This document shows positions 7,978-17,410 of a stretch of DNA of 64,000 nucleotides, one piece after another. The notes under the pieces are model-generated. The model worked only from the letters and a program-made list of their open reading frames with translations. It was not told the origin of the DNA and searched no databases. Every line of letters starts with the position of its first letter. The first letter of the stretch is position 1. A program made the translations under genes and the position numbers. Location of the stretch: contig CAMWJV010000003.1 in assembly GCA_947174665.1 (NCBI GenBank), positions 1-64,000 on the forward strand, written 5' to 3'. Source of the stretch: an uncultured Lachnospiraceae bacterium. GTDB lineage: Bacteria > Bacillota > Clostridia > Lachnospirales > Lachnospiraceae.

Positions 7978-9488
7978 AGATTCATGACAATGACAAGGTA
8001 GTGGTAGCGCTTAAGACGATTTCGGCTGGGGAGACCCTCACCGTGGAGGTACAGGGTGAGACCAGGCAGATTACCGCGCTGGAGGAGATTCCTGCGGGGC
8101 ACAAGATGGCAATCTGCGACATTCCGGCTGAGGGCGAGGTCATCAAGTACGGCTGCCGTATAGGTAACGCAAAAGAGGACATAAGGGCAGGAGCGTGGAT
8201 ACACACTCACAATATCAAAACTGCGCTGGGAGACCTGCTGGAGTATACCTATGAGCCTGTGGCCGCAGTGGAGCAGGATACCGGCTCTGCATCGCAGGAA
8301 GAAGTCACCTTCATGGGCTTCAATCGGTCCAATGGCAAGGTGGGTGTCCGGAATGAAATATGGATCATTCCAACGGTGGGCTGCGTGAACAATGTGGCTA
8401 CTGCAATTGCTGCCAAGGCAAATGCCTGGCGCATGGCGAATGAGGATAAATACGCAAGCGTTGGAGAGGTTATCGCTTTCCCCCACCCCTACGGCTGTTC
8501 CCAGATGGGGGATGACCAGGAGCACACCAGACAGATTCTGGCGGATTTGATCAACCACCCCAATGCAGGCGGAGTGTTGGTGCTGGGGCTGGGCTGTGAG
8601 AACAGCAATATCGATGTGCTGAAGCCCTATATCGGCGACTATGATGCGGACAGGGTAAAGTTTGTGGTATCCCAGGACTGTGAGGATGAAATCGCCGAGT
8701 CTCTGGAGGTCATCAAGGGACTGATAGGCTACGCATCCAAATTTGAGAGAGAGCCAATCAGCGTCAGCAGGCTGGTGATCGGCATGAAGTGCGGCGGCAG
8801 CGACGGGCTTTCCGGCATCACTGCAAATCCGCTGGTGGGGCGTTTCTCCGACAAGCTGATTTCTATGGGGGGGACTACGATTCTGACAGAAGTACCGGAG
8901 ATGTTCGGCGCGGAGACCCTTCTCATGAACCGCTGTGCCGACAGGGAGCTCTTCGACAAAACCGTTGACCTTATAAATGATTTTAAGAATTATTTCAAGA
9001 GCCACAACCAGACAATATACGAGAATCCTTCTCCCGGAAACAAGAAGGGAGGAATCTCCACCCTGGAGGATAAATCTCTTGGCTGTACCCAGAAGTCGGG
9101 CAGCGCACCGGTGCGTGGTGTGCTCCAGTACGGTGACAGGGTGGAGACGGCAGGTCTGAATTTACTCAGCGCACCGGGCAATGATCTGGTGGCAGCCACA
9201 GCCCTTGCGGCGGCAGGAGCCCATATTGTCCTGTTTACCACAGGCAGGGGAACGCCCTTTGCATCGCCGGTTCCCACCGTAAAGATTTCCACAAATTCCG
9301 GGCTGGCGGGCAGGAAAACTAACTGGATCGACTTCAACGCGGGAGTGCTGGTAGAGGACAAGACCATGGAGGAAGAAACGAAGGCGCTTTTTGATTATGT
9401 GGTGGAAGTGGCTTCCGGAAAGCTGGTTCGCAGCGAAGCGGCGGGATTCCACGATATGGCAATATTCAAACAGGGAGTAACCCTGTAA
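7962..9488 (+). CDS. uxaA: Altronate dehydratase, SAF plus catalytic domain
   Basis: Dehydrates D-altronate to 2-keto-3-deoxy-D-gluconate. 508 residues, full length. The N-terminal SAF domain (residues about 1-95) ends in IRAGAWIHTHNIKT. The catalytic part shows GFNRSNGKVGVRNEIWIIPTVGC, FPHPYGCSQMG, VLGLGCENSN, KCGGSDGLSGITANPLVGR and a C-terminal TTGRGTPFASPVPTVKI. It starts inside the last codons of uxaB and is followed by a GC-rich hairpin. KDG kinase, KDPG aldolase and a transporter are not in the window. Confidence 0.95.
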   Translation: MQDFIKIHDNDKVVVALKTISAGETLTVEVQGETRQITALEEIPAGHKMAICDIPAEGEVIKYGCRIGNAKEDIRAGAWIHTHNIKTALGDLLEYTYEPVAAVEQDTGSASQEEVTFMGFNRSNGKVGVRNEIWIIPTVGCVNNVATAIAAKANAWRMANEDKYASVGEVIAFPHPYGCSQMGDDQEHTRQILADLINHPNAGGVLVLGLGCENSNIDVLKPYIGDYDADRVKFVVSQDCEDEIAESLEVIKGLIGYASKFEREPISVSRLVIGMKCGGSDGLSGITANPLVGRFSDKLISMGGTTILTEVPEMFGAETLLMNRCADRELFDKTVDLINDFKNYFKSHNQTIYENPSPGNKKGGISTLEDKSLGCTQKSGSAPVRGVLQYGDRVETAGLNLLSAPGNDLVAATALAAAGAHIVLFTTGRGTPFASPVPTVKISTNSGLAGRKTNWIDFNAGVLVEDKTMEEETKALFDYVVEVASGKLVRSEAAGFHDMAIFKQGVTL

Positions 9489-9510
9489 ACAGCATACTTT
9501 CAGGCATATT

Positions 9511-9544
9511 ACCCCCGGACATAAAATGCCGGGGGTAAATTATT
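9511..9544 (+). terminator. Hairpin terminator after uxaA
   Basis: ACCCCCGG (9511-9518) pairs with CCGGGGGT (9529-9536) around a 10-base loop, followed by AAATTATT. The stem is strong but the T tract is weak. Confidence 0.65.
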
Positions 9545-9580
9545 CAAGCTATATCCTTTACGGGAGATTTATGATATAAT

Positions 9581-9765
9581 GAGCGTAAAAGAAAATCAAG
9601 CGACGCAAAGCGTCATTTGATTTTCTTGCGCTCATTAACGAGCAAACGTCCGATGAAATCGGACAAGAAGCGCTGAAAGCGCGGGTTTGCGAGTTTAGAT
9701 GAATGGTTATTAACGAGAAAGCGTTTGACGAAGTCAAACATAGAGCGCGTCAGCGCGTGCTTTCG
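9581..9765. repeat. Three tandem hairpin/cruciform units with covarying stems
   Basis: Unit 1 (9581-9633): outer arms GAGCG-AAGAAAATCAA and TTGATTTTCTT-CGCTC around GACGC-AAA-GCGTC. Units 2 (about 9639-9693) and 3 (about 9713-9767) share one plan: CGA + stem + hairpin A + hairpin B + stem + GAG. The stems differ but stay paired: GCAAAC/GTTTGC versus GAAAGC/GCTTTC; hairpin A GTCCGA/TCGGAC versus GTTTGA/TCAAAC; hairpin B GCGCT/AGCGC versus GCGC/GCGC. Both units 2 and 3 start TTAACGAG and end in GAGT-TAGATG. The block fills the gap between uxaA and the sensor/GGDEF gene, in the transcribed or promoter region of the latter. Confidence 0.7.
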
Positions 9766-9824
9766 AGTATAGATGGTATAATAATCTGTGTCAGTCAGTA
9801 TGCGTGCAGGAGAGGAGAGCGGCT

Positions 9825-11765
9825 ATGGGAATGAGACGTAAGATTGCTCTGATTACCACGGAGCTGGAGAACGTATACCAACAGCGTGTCATGAAGGGTA
9901 TGTTTTCACAGTGTGCAAAGTACGGCTATGATGCGGCGGTATTTACTACTCTGGTGGACACCGCCCACTCCATGAAGGAAAACCTGAAGGGCGAGCTGAA
10001 TATATTTAATCTGGTCAACTTTGATCTTTTTGACGGTATTATCATCACGCCGGATCCCATTTTTGCCATGGATGACGGGACCTTTGAGGCGGCTATGTTA
10101 AAAATGTTTCGTGAGAAGTGTCACAGCAAAGTGGTTGCGCTGGATATTCCTTTCGGAGATTATGAGATGGTCCTGACAGACGATACCGGCGCATTCTACG
10201 AGATTACGAAGCACATTTATGAAGAACATCACAGACAGAAGGTGTATTTTCTGAGTGGTTTTAAGGATTATGACATTTCAACGCGGCGGCTGAATGGTTT
10301 TTTGAAGTATACGGCGGAGCAGGGAATTGAGGTGTCTGAGGAGGACATCTTTTATGGTGATTATTGGTATACATCAGGAGAAAGACTGGCGGAGGATATT
10401 TGCAGCGGCAGGGTGGAGATGCCGGATGCGGTCATCTGTGCCAGCGACCATATGGCGATCGGGTTGGCGAACAGGCTTACGGAGCACGGCATTTCAGTGC
10501 CGGACCAGGTGGCTGTGACGGGATACGATGCCACTCAGGAGGCAGCTTTTAACGATCCATACATATCATCCTACGAACCAAAGGTATGTGAGACAGCAGC
10601 TATGGCGGTGAACAGGATTCGCAGTGCCATTGAGCCGGAGGCAGAATGTCTGGACACGGTGGTGAACGGAGGTGATGTTGGGCTGCGCATAGGGGAAAGC
10701 TGTGGCTGCGCTCCGAATATGACATATTGGAAAAAGCGTATTGATGATGCACTGCTGCATCAGAAGACGAACTGGACGGCCTATGAAGAAAAGCCGGTAG
10801 ATGTGGGAAAGCTGCTGGACAGCTATATGCTGGAGAGGATTACCGGTGCGTCGGATTATATGGCGTGTCTGGACAGGATTTACAGCTTTGTGTATTTACT
10901 GCATCCCTATGGGGATTTTTGGATGTGCCTGAAGGAGAACTGGCTGGACTTAGACGATGTGGTGACTTCAGGATATCCAGACAGGATGCGTGTGCTCCTG
11001 CACTCCCAGGGGGCAAATGACACAGGGCCGGCGAGAAGCGTAGGATTCTGCGATGAGGTCGGACCACGCTCCTTTGACACAAAGCAGATGCTGCCGGAAC
11101 TGTGGGAGGAGCATGAGCCCAGTGTATTCTATTTTCTGCCGATCCATGCGGAGGCTGTGATGTACGGGTATGCCGTGGTGCGGAATTCTCTTTTGCAGAA
11201 GTATATCGTAGGTTATCTGTACCGTCACTGGATTCGGTTTGTCAGCAATGCCATTTCCATGACCAGAATCAGGAACCAGCTTTTCGAGTTGTCCATGAAG
11301 GATTCGGCCACCGGGCTGTACAACAGGCGGGGTATGCAGGAATGGCTTGACGGAAAGCGGGATGTTGAGGGTAAAGTCTTTTTCATCATGGTGGATATGA
11401 ACGGGCTGAAATATATCAATGACAAATTCGGACATGCGGACGGAGATTTCGGTCTGCTGACTATTGCGGAAGCATTGAAGGAGGCCGTGGGCTGGAATGA
11501 AATAGGTGCCAGGATCGGCGGCGACGAATTCCTGCTCGTTGGAGTCGGGCAATACAGTATAGAGGACATCAAACGGAAGATCACACAGATTGAAAAAAGT
11601 GTGGCGGAAAAATCTGAACATTCGGGGAAAGAATATGAAATATCCGCAAGCCTGGGCTTTTCTGTCGGCGAGCTGGGAACAGATGCGGAGATTGACAGGC
11701 TGATCGAGGCAGCTGATGCGGATATGTATCAAAATAAGCGAAGCAAATACAAGAGTCGGAAATGA
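9825..11765 (+). CDS. Sugar-binding-domain diguanylate cyclase (LacI-type sensor + GGDEF)
   Basis: The N-terminal 300 residues resemble the effector-binding half of LacI regulators (KIALITTELENVYQQRVMKG, ASDHMAIGLANRLTEHGISVPDQ, VTGYDATQEAAFNDPYISS) but no helix-turn-helix precedes them. A middle domain of unknown type follows (about 300-480), then a GGDEF domain (about 490-646) with DMNGLKYINDKFGHADGD and an intact GGDEF motif near residue 564, so cyclic-di-GMP synthesis is plausible. No signal peptide or membrane segment: a soluble sensor. ATG 9825 was chosen because AGGAGAGGAG lies just before it; the in-frame GTG at 9804 would put the ribosome site inside the gene. Its neighbours suggest it senses a pectin-derived sugar. 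Confidence 0.85.
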   Translation: MGMRRKIALITTELENVYQQRVMKGMFSQCAKYGYDAAVFTTLVDTAHSMKENLKGELNIFNLVNFDLFDGIIITPDPIFAMDDGTFEAAMLKMFREKCHSKVVALDIPFGDYEMVLTDDTGAFYEITKHIYEEHHRQKVYFLSGFKDYDISTRRLNGFLKYTAEQGIEVSEEDIFYGDYWYTSGERLAEDICSGRVEMPDAVICASDHMAIGLANRLTEHGISVPDQVAVTGYDATQEAAFNDPYISSYEPKVCETAAMAVNRIRSAIEPEAECLDTVVNGGDVGLRIGESCGCAPNMTYWKKRIDDALLHQKTNWTAYEEKPVDVGKLLDSYMLERITGASDYMACLDRIYSFVYLLHPYGDFWMCLKENWLDLDDVVTSGYPDRMRVLLHSQGANDTGPARSVGFCDEVGPRSFDTKQMLPELWEEHEPSVFYFLPIHAEAVMYGYAVVRNSLLQKYIVGYLYRHWIRFVSNAISMTRIRNQLFELSMKDSATGLYNRRGMQEWLDGKRDVEGKVFFIMVDMNGLKYINDKFGHADGDFGLLTIAEALKEAVGWNEIGARIGGDEFLLVGVGQYSIEDIKRKITQIEKSVAEKSEHSGKEYEISASLGFSVGELGTDAEIDRLIEAADADMYQNKRSKYKSRK

Positions 11766-11783
11766 AAGGGCAGGGTTATCAGA

Positions 11784-13844
11784 ATGAATGAGCAGTTGAA
11801 GGCGGAGCAGATTAAACAGCTTCTCAGAAGAGCAGACAGTCTTTTTGAATTGAAATCTGTTGATGAAAATCTGTTTCGGGCGGCAGGGCAGGTATTTCCT
11901 GTGTATGCGGCCTATGAGACAGATTACAACGGCAAGGAAGGGTATCCTGACCTGCTTGCGCAGATGCGGATCCTGCGGGGAGAACTGGAGAAAGACGGCA
12001 CATTGGAGAACAGGGCGCTGTTTTTGGACGGTCTGCTCGGAACCACAGAAAATGTGAGCCCTCAGCTCTACGAGTATTACCGGGAGCTGGCGGATATGTT
12101 CAAGGAAGTATTACGGGAAACCATGGCACAGTGGGGATGTGAGGCCGCGGAGCGACTTAAGAAAGTTGTGGCCCATGCTGCGGAACTGCATTTGCTGGCA
12201 GAGGAAAAATATCAGCCGGAAGAAAAGTATCAACAGGAAGAGGCGGGAGCAGCATCGGAAGGTGTCCCTTGCTCCGGCACTGCGGCGGAAGTGAAGCCGG
12301 TTATGGTTACAGCCAGAAACGCAGTCATTGAGATTGTGGATGGAGGAAAGTATTTTGCAAAGGCGGCATACAGCATCCGGGTGAACGGCACAGAAGTCCT
12401 TACGGCAGATAAAACTATTGTCTCCCTGTATGATTTGAAGCCTGACAGCGATTATAATGTGGAGGTGTTTGAGGGCACAGCGAAAAAGGGCGGGGTGAGG
12501 CTTCGGACAGCCCATGAATTTGTGACCCTGGATGTGCGGCGGTTCGGTGCAAAGGGAGACGGGGTACAGGATGATACCCATGCCATTCAGGCGGCAATTC
12601 TCGCCTGCCCCGGAGACAGCCGGGTGTTGATTCCTGCGGGAATCTATCGGATTACCAGCCTGTTTTTAAAGAGCCATATCAGGATTGAACTGGCAGAAGG
12701 TGCAGAACTGAAGGCATTTACAGATAGAGAGAGATTTCCTGTATTTCCCGGTATGCTCGAGAGCTATGACGAGGAGGAGCAGTACAATCTGGGAAGCTGG
12801 GAAGGGAACCCGCTGCCCATGTACACGGGGATCATCTGCGGCGTGGATGTGGAGGATGTGGTGATTTACGGCCGGGGGACGATCAACGGCAACGCCTCCA
12901 AAGAGGATTGGTGGAAGAATCCGAAGGGCTACAAGGATGTGTTCCGCCCCAGACTGTTCTTTATCAACGGCTGCAGGAATGTGATCCTGCAGGGGGTGAC
13001 CTGCTGCAATTCTCCGTCCTGGACATTGCATCCCTATTTCAGCAATGATCTGAAGTTTATTGATTTAAATGTGCTGAATCCGGCTGATTCGCCTAACACG
13101 GACGGATGCGATCCTGAGTCCTGTAAAAACGTGGATATTCTCGGGGTGCGCTTCTCCCTGGGAGATGACTGTATCGCAGTGAAGAGCGGCAAGATTTATA
13201 TGGGCAGAAAGTACAAGGTGCCCTCCGAAAATATATTGATTCGCCAGTGCCTTATGGAAAACGGACACGGTGCAGTGACACTGGGCAGCGAGATGGCAGG
13301 CGGTATATTGAATCTGACGGTGGAGGACTGTGTCTTCCGCCATACGGACAGAGGATTGCGAGTCAAGACCAGAAGAGGCAGAGGTAAGGATGCAGTTTTG
13401 AACAATATCATTTTTCGCAATCTGGAGCTTGATCATGTGATGACGCCGCTGGTGGTGAATTCATTCTATTTCTGTGACCCTGACGGCAAGACATCCTATG
13501 TGCAGTCAAGAGAGCCTTATCCGGTGGACGACAGGACGCCTTCCATCAAAAAGCTGGTATTTGAAGACATGAGATGTACTAACTGTCATGTGGCGGCGGC
13601 ATATTTTGACGGGCTGCCGGAGCAGAAGATTGAGGAGATTGTCATGCGGAATATTTCCGTCAGCTATGCGGAGAATCCCAAGTGTGACGTACCTGCCATG
13701 TCCGTAGGTGTGCCGAAGAGCAGCAGGCGCGGCCTGTACGCCCATAATGTTTCGAAGCTGACCCTGGACAATGTGGTGATTGAGGGGCAGGATGGGGAGG
13801 CCTATGAGTTGGATGGAGTCGACCGGTGCGAGAAGAATGTCTGA
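11784..13844 (+). CDS. GH28 polygalacturonase-like glycoside hydrolase, cytoplasmic
   Basis: Likely hydrolyses oligogalacturonides or related pectin pieces. 686 residues: a helical N-terminal region of about 150 residues unlike known GH28 extensions, a short beta domain (about 170-245), then the beta-helix. All GH28 hallmarks are visible: NTDGCD near residue 438, GDDCIAVKSG near 461, GHGAVTLGSE near 495 and RVKTRRG near 526, with the three catalytic Asp present. No signal peptide, so it should act on imported oligomers and feed galacturonate to UxaC/UxaB/UxaA. It starts 18 bases after the sensor/GGDEF gene, in the same unit. Confidence 0.9.
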   Translation: MNEQLKAEQIKQLLRRADSLFELKSVDENLFRAAGQVFPVYAAYETDYNGKEGYPDLLAQMRILRGELEKDGTLENRALFLDGLLGTTENVSPQLYEYYRELADMFKEVLRETMAQWGCEAAERLKKVVAHAAELHLLAEEKYQPEEKYQQEEAGAASEGVPCSGTAAEVKPVMVTARNAVIEIVDGGKYFAKAAYSIRVNGTEVLTADKTIVSLYDLKPDSDYNVEVFEGTAKKGGVRLRTAHEFVTLDVRRFGAKGDGVQDDTHAIQAAILACPGDSRVLIPAGIYRITSLFLKSHIRIELAEGAELKAFTDRERFPVFPGMLESYDEEEQYNLGSWEGNPLPMYTGIICGVDVEDVVIYGRGTINGNASKEDWWKNPKGYKDVFRPRLFFINGCRNVILQGVTCCNSPSWTLHPYFSNDLKFIDLNVLNPADSPNTDGCDPESCKNVDILGVRFSLGDDCIAVKSGKIYMGRKYKVPSENILIRQCLMENGHGAVTLGSEMAGGILNLTVEDCVFRHTDRGLRVKTRRGRGKDAVLNNIIFRNLELDHVMTPLVVNSFYFCDPDGKTSYVQSREPYPVDDRTPSIKKLVFEDMRCTNCHVAAAYFDGLPEQKIEEIVMRNISVSYAENPKCDVPAMSVGVPKSSRRGLYAHNVSKLTLDNVVIEGQDGEAYELDGVDRCEKNV

Positions 13845-13887
13845 TGGTCATTCTTCCTGATAACTTGAGTAAGAAGGAGGAGAGAGA

Positions 13888-14724
13888 ATGCAGTTAGGAA
13901 TCAGATTACACGATATGCAGAAGCTGCCCTTTGAAGAGCGGGTGGCAGCAGTACATGAGGGGGGATTTGCCTGCGGACATCTTGCCCTGGCAAAATTTAT
14001 TAACGAATTTCCTACCACGGACGAGGCTTTGACACCGGGTCTTGCCATGTATATTAAGAATGTATTTGCCAAAAATGAAGTGGACATTGCCGTGTTGGGA
14101 TGCTACCTGAATCTTGCCACACCAAATCAGGAAGAACTTAAAAAAACTGTACACCGCTACATGGCGCATATCCGTTTCGCGTCATGGATGGGCTGCGGTG
14201 TGGTGGGAACGGAAACCGGAGCGCCAAATGAGGCATATGCCTTTACTCCGGAGTGCGGCACCGAGGAGGCGCTGCAGTTGTTTATCGAGAGGCTGAAGCC
14301 CATTGTGGCTTACGCGGAGAGCATGGGGGTGGTGTTTGCCATTGAGCCTGTGTTCCGCCATATTGTGTGCAATCCGGCACGGGCCAGGAGAGTTCTGGAC
14401 GAAATCAATTCTCCGAATCTTCAGGTTATTTTTGACCCCGTAAACTTGCTGGATATAGCAAATTATCAGGAACGGGATGCGGTTTTCCGGGAAGCAATAG
14501 ACTTGCTGGGGCCGGATATTGCGATGGTGCACCTGAAGGACTTCCGCATCGAGAACGGCAAAATGATTTCCGTGGGCTGCGGCATGGGAGAGATGGACTA
14601 CACGGAGATCCTGAAATTCGTGAAAGAAAGAAAGCCTTTTATACACGCAACATTAGAGGATACCAAGCCGGATAATAATCAGCAGGCAAGGGATTTCATT
14701 CTGCGGGAGTATGAACGGGTATAA
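13888..14724 (+). CDS. TIM-barrel sugar phosphate isomerase/epimerase family protein
   Basis: 278 residues of the xylose-isomerase-like TIM barrel (AP endonuclease family 2). Visible segments: GVVGTETGAP, VFAIEPVFRHIVCNPARARRVLDEI, VIFDPVNLLDIANYQERD, IAMVHLKDFRIENGKMISVG and ATLEDTKPDN, which carry the Glu, Asp and His metal ligands usual in this fold. AAGGAGGAGAGAG precedes the ATG. It follows the GH28 gene by 43 bases and is probably the last gene of the unit; a sugar-acid epimerase or isomerase role is likely, but the substrate cannot be read from sequence. Confidence 0.82.
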   Translation: MQLGIRLHDMQKLPFEERVAAVHEGGFACGHLALAKFINEFPTTDEALTPGLAMYIKNVFAKNEVDIAVLGCYLNLATPNQEELKKTVHRYMAHIRFASWMGCGVVGTETGAPNEAYAFTPECGTEEALQLFIERLKPIVAYAESMGVVFAIEPVFRHIVCNPARARRVLDEINSPNLQVIFDPVNLLDIANYQERDAVFREAIDLLGPDIAMVHLKDFRIENGKMISVGCGMGEMDYTEILKFVKERKPFIHATLEDTKPDNNQQARDFILREYERV

Positions 14725-14753
14725 GGAAATAAAGCGGGCTCAAATAAATAACA

Positions 14754-14795
14754 GGGCCGGCGCTTGAACGATTATAAAATCGGAAGCGACGGCCT
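14754..14795 (+). terminator. Hairpin after the isomerase gene
   Basis: GGGCCGGCGCTT (14754-14765) pairs with AAGCGACGGCCTT (14783-14795) with one mismatch. Only a poor T tract follows (GTATAATT). Confidence 0.45.
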
Positions 14796-14824
14796 TGTAT
14801 AATTAGTCATTTGATGCCTGCTCT

Positions 14825-15042
14825 TTATAGATTTCGTCCCTGATATTGTACAGTCACAATGTAGACTATTTCGTTAGTTTCATCAACTCGGAAAATAACG
14901 ATATAGTTATCAATTGGCAACTGACGATAACCTTTTCCGGCATATCTGCCTTCATTGCGCTCTTGGTGGGAATGCGGAAAAATGTTCAAATTCAAAATAG
15001 CCTTTTTGAATCTGTCAATCTGCCCTTAGGCATTTTCAGGAG
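14825..15042 (-). pseudogene. RelE/ParE-type toxin, degraded
   Basis: On the minus strand the last 55-60 codons read like a RelE-family toxin: FPHSHQERNEGRYAGKGYRQ, then YIVIFRVDETNEIVYIVTV and YQGRNL before the stop (TTA at 14825-14827). The region that should hold the N-terminal third is short and has stops in frame, so the gene is broken. It directly follows the broken antitoxin. Confidence 0.6.
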
Positions 15043-15285
15043 CTAGTTTTTCTCCAGTTCTGCAAAAACTGTTTCTGCGTCTACTGCTTCAGCTCCGCTT
15101 AATATTTCCCGTTCGGATTCATAAAAAGCCTGATCAATGCGATTGATTGTTGCGAATTTATCGTATTATTTACTGCTCATCAAAACCAGGTCGCTGTATC
15201 CGTTTTTTGTGATAATAATAGGCTCCTGTTCCTTGTGTGAGATGTTGGAGATCTCTGTTGTATTACGCAAATCTTTATTTGGCAT
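15043..15285 (-). pseudogene. Phd/YefM-type antitoxin with an internal stop
   Basis: ATG at 15285 (minus strand) gives a typical Phd/YefM start: DLRNTTEISNISHKEQEPII, then ITKNGYSDLVLMSSK. It is interrupted by one TAA; the same frame continues YDKFATINRIDQAFYESERE and ends at TAG (15043). A single nonsense codon has inactivated it. Confidence 0.7.
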
Positions 15286-15640
15286 TATAAGTGGTATAAT
15301 ATTTCACTCCCCGCTTTGACGTAATTATAATTATGCGTGATCCGCAATAAAAAATATACTTTGAATTTCTCTATTTTTATAATAGGTAAAGTTTTTGACA
15401 AAAATTTATCAAATACATTTTAATTTTGTAACCTAATCTGTTATAATTAATCATGCAAAACACTCCTTTGCTTGATTATTTGTGGTGATTCAATTATAAC
15501 AAAGATTCAGTGTTTTTGCATATTCAACTACGCAAGAAAATGGGAAACTCAAATAATTAACCAATTGACATAACTCATTATATATCAGTTTCACGGATTC
15601 AGGGAATGTTATAGGAAATTTTCATTCCCTATAATAAATT
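15286..15640. other. Intergenic, AT-rich, no gene seen
   Basis: Contains the presumed promoter side of the dead antitoxin gene and about 300 bases of AT-rich sequence before the end of the NERD gene. GCAAAACACT near 15453 and AGTGTTTTTGC near 15510 form a loose inverted repeat. I see no coding signal. Confidence 0.5.
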
Positions 15641-17221
15641 TCAAAAAGAATGGAAATTCTCTTGCACATATTTCGCACCAACAGTATATGCAAAATTTCG
15701 CACGAATTCATCTTTATCTGGTAAATCTCCTTGGTCACCGAAAACCGCATAGGTGTGCGGATTCTTTTCTCCATTTTTCAACAAGAAATCCTTCAATTCC
15801 GCCATCCTTTCTGCCGTAAGCTTATTCTCGACATCATTTGGGAGAATATACTTGTTTAGAGTGTTACAGTAACATACATCTATGTGAGGAAATTCATTTT
15901 TTATGGTGTATTTTCCATCTGCACAACAAATAATTTCTGCAATCGGAATATCGGAAGTATAGGCAGCACACTCTTTCAAGCCTTTCCGAAGAGTCTCAAT
16001 ATGTTTTCTTGATTGAAGAACAACATTCATTATCATCTTATTGTGATCATTTAAGGGCTTAAGCATTCCGGTTTCTGTAAGAACATAATCATCGCTAAGC
16101 ATTTTTACTTCGATTGTATATATGCCACTCGGAGCAAGCACAATAAAATCGTGCTCATAAATCCATGTATAATCACGGATAAAGTAAATTCGGTCATCAT
16201 AGAGTGATAGTACCTCTTCGACATTGTTTTCTCCCTGAATACCTCTACTCAATGTAAAAAATGCCTTTGATAATGCCGCCCAGCCACTATCAAAACATTG
16301 ACACATAGCAGTATCGACATACTTCTGAAATTCCTTGTTAAACACAGATGCTAATTCAACTTGATTATTCTTGAGTTCCGGTATATAGCTAATACAAAAC
16401 TCCCGCAATCTACCATATTCTTTCACCTTGTCTTTGGCGGAAAGAGCGGATACCTGTAATAATTTAGATTCATCAAACTTATTAGTAACTTGTGCTATTA
16501 TTTCTTCTATTTTTTCATTCATAGCGCTCTTTCTCTGAATACGCGCCGCCTCTTCTTGTTTCTCATGGTAGTCCCTAAAAATGCGGTTAATTGATTCCGC
16601 AATTGTATTTGCAACGTTTTCTGCTTCCAATTTATCTGTTTTATATTTATTGTACTCTTTTGACTCCTCATAAGATGGGATGTAAAATGGGTCGTCAGGG
16701 TCTGAGTAAGTCCGTAGTGAAAGAGACTTGTTTTCTACATTAATCTGCTTATAATAAGGAGCATCCACCCGAATAACAATGTAAAATTTACATGTGGTAA
16801 TGTAATAAGCCACATTACCTTCGTAATAAGCACTATGTCCATCTTTTGTTTTTGCTTCTGTCTTTTCTTTAGAGTCAACTACACAATTTATATACTTTGA
16901 AAAATCTAAAACATCTGGGTTCGAATCTTCTCTCTGGTTTACAATCACGAATTTTTCAGCACCATCATCAACCTTCAAAAGAATTTCATTATTTATTTGT
17001 ATCTGTTGGGTTGGGTGAAACAGATAAATTAGACGTTTGTTGTCTTCTCGAGAGCATAATTGCGCTTTGATATCTGCAATTGTATATTTTGACAAAGTTT
17101 CAGACCTAAGAAACCAGTAGGACAATTTTGAACGACATTTTCCGCAAATCAAACCATTTTCGAGATGTTTTCTCGTGAAAATTCCACACTTATCACCACA
17201 TATATCACAGTACTTGCTCAT
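15641..17221 (-). CDS. Zinc-ribbon (DUF4428-like) protein with C-terminal NERD nuclease domain
   Basis: 526 residues. The N terminus has two Cys pairs (CDICGDKCG and CGKC) in the layout I know from DUF4428. The middle (about 200-330) is helical and charged. The C-terminal part reads as a NERD domain: GIQGENNVEEVL, then YEHDFIVLAPSGIYTIEVK, with the Asp and E-x-K of the restriction-like nuclease core. NERD proteins are linked to DNA processing and sometimes to defence. Base composition is more AT-rich than the neighbouring metabolic genes, and it sits next to a dead toxin-antitoxin pair, both signs of acquired DNA. Function is inferred only. Confidence 0.72.
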   Translation of the reverse strand: MSKYCDICGDKCGIFTRKHLENGLICGKCRSKLSYWFLRSETLSKYTIADIKAQLCSREDNKRLIYLFHPTQQIQINNEILLKVDDGAEKFVIVNQREDSNPDVLDFSKYINCVVDSKEKTEAKTKDGHSAYYEGNVAYYITTCKFYIVIRVDAPYYKQINVENKSLSLRTYSDPDDPFYIPSYEESKEYNKYKTDKLEAENVANTIAESINRIFRDYHEKQEEAARIQRKSAMNEKIEEIIAQVTNKFDESKLLQVSALSAKDKVKEYGRLREFCISYIPELKNNQVELASVFNKEFQKYVDTAMCQCFDSGWAALSKAFFTLSRGIQGENNVEEVLSLYDDRIYFIRDYTWIYEHDFIVLAPSGIYTIEVKMLSDDYVLTETGMLKPLNDHNKMIMNVVLQSRKHIETLRKGLKECAAYTSDIPIAEIICCADGKYTIKNEFPHIDVCYCNTLNKYILPNDVENKLTAERMAELKDFLLKNGEKNPHTYAVFGDQGDLPDKDEFVRNFAYTVGAKYVQENFHSF

Positions 17222-17410
17222 CTTAAATGTTCTCCTCTACAATTATTTTAAAGGTTTAGCTAAGAAATGTCAAGAAATGAGAAGTTTCAAAAAATGGGGT
17301 AGAATGAAAAAACGGAGAAACTGATAAAATATACGATACATCCGTTGTAAAATTTCGGATGCATTAGCAGTTGATCACAAAGCGATTGTAACAGCTTACC
17401 CCTGCCAACT

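Noticed and set aside
7920-9005. 361-codon minus-strand frame opposite uxaA
   Set aside because: Fully inside a well-supported gene; no family pattern.
15137-15319. 60-codon plus-strand frame over the antitoxin region
   Set aside because: The minus strand carries recognisable Phd/YefM residues; the plus frame is their shadow.
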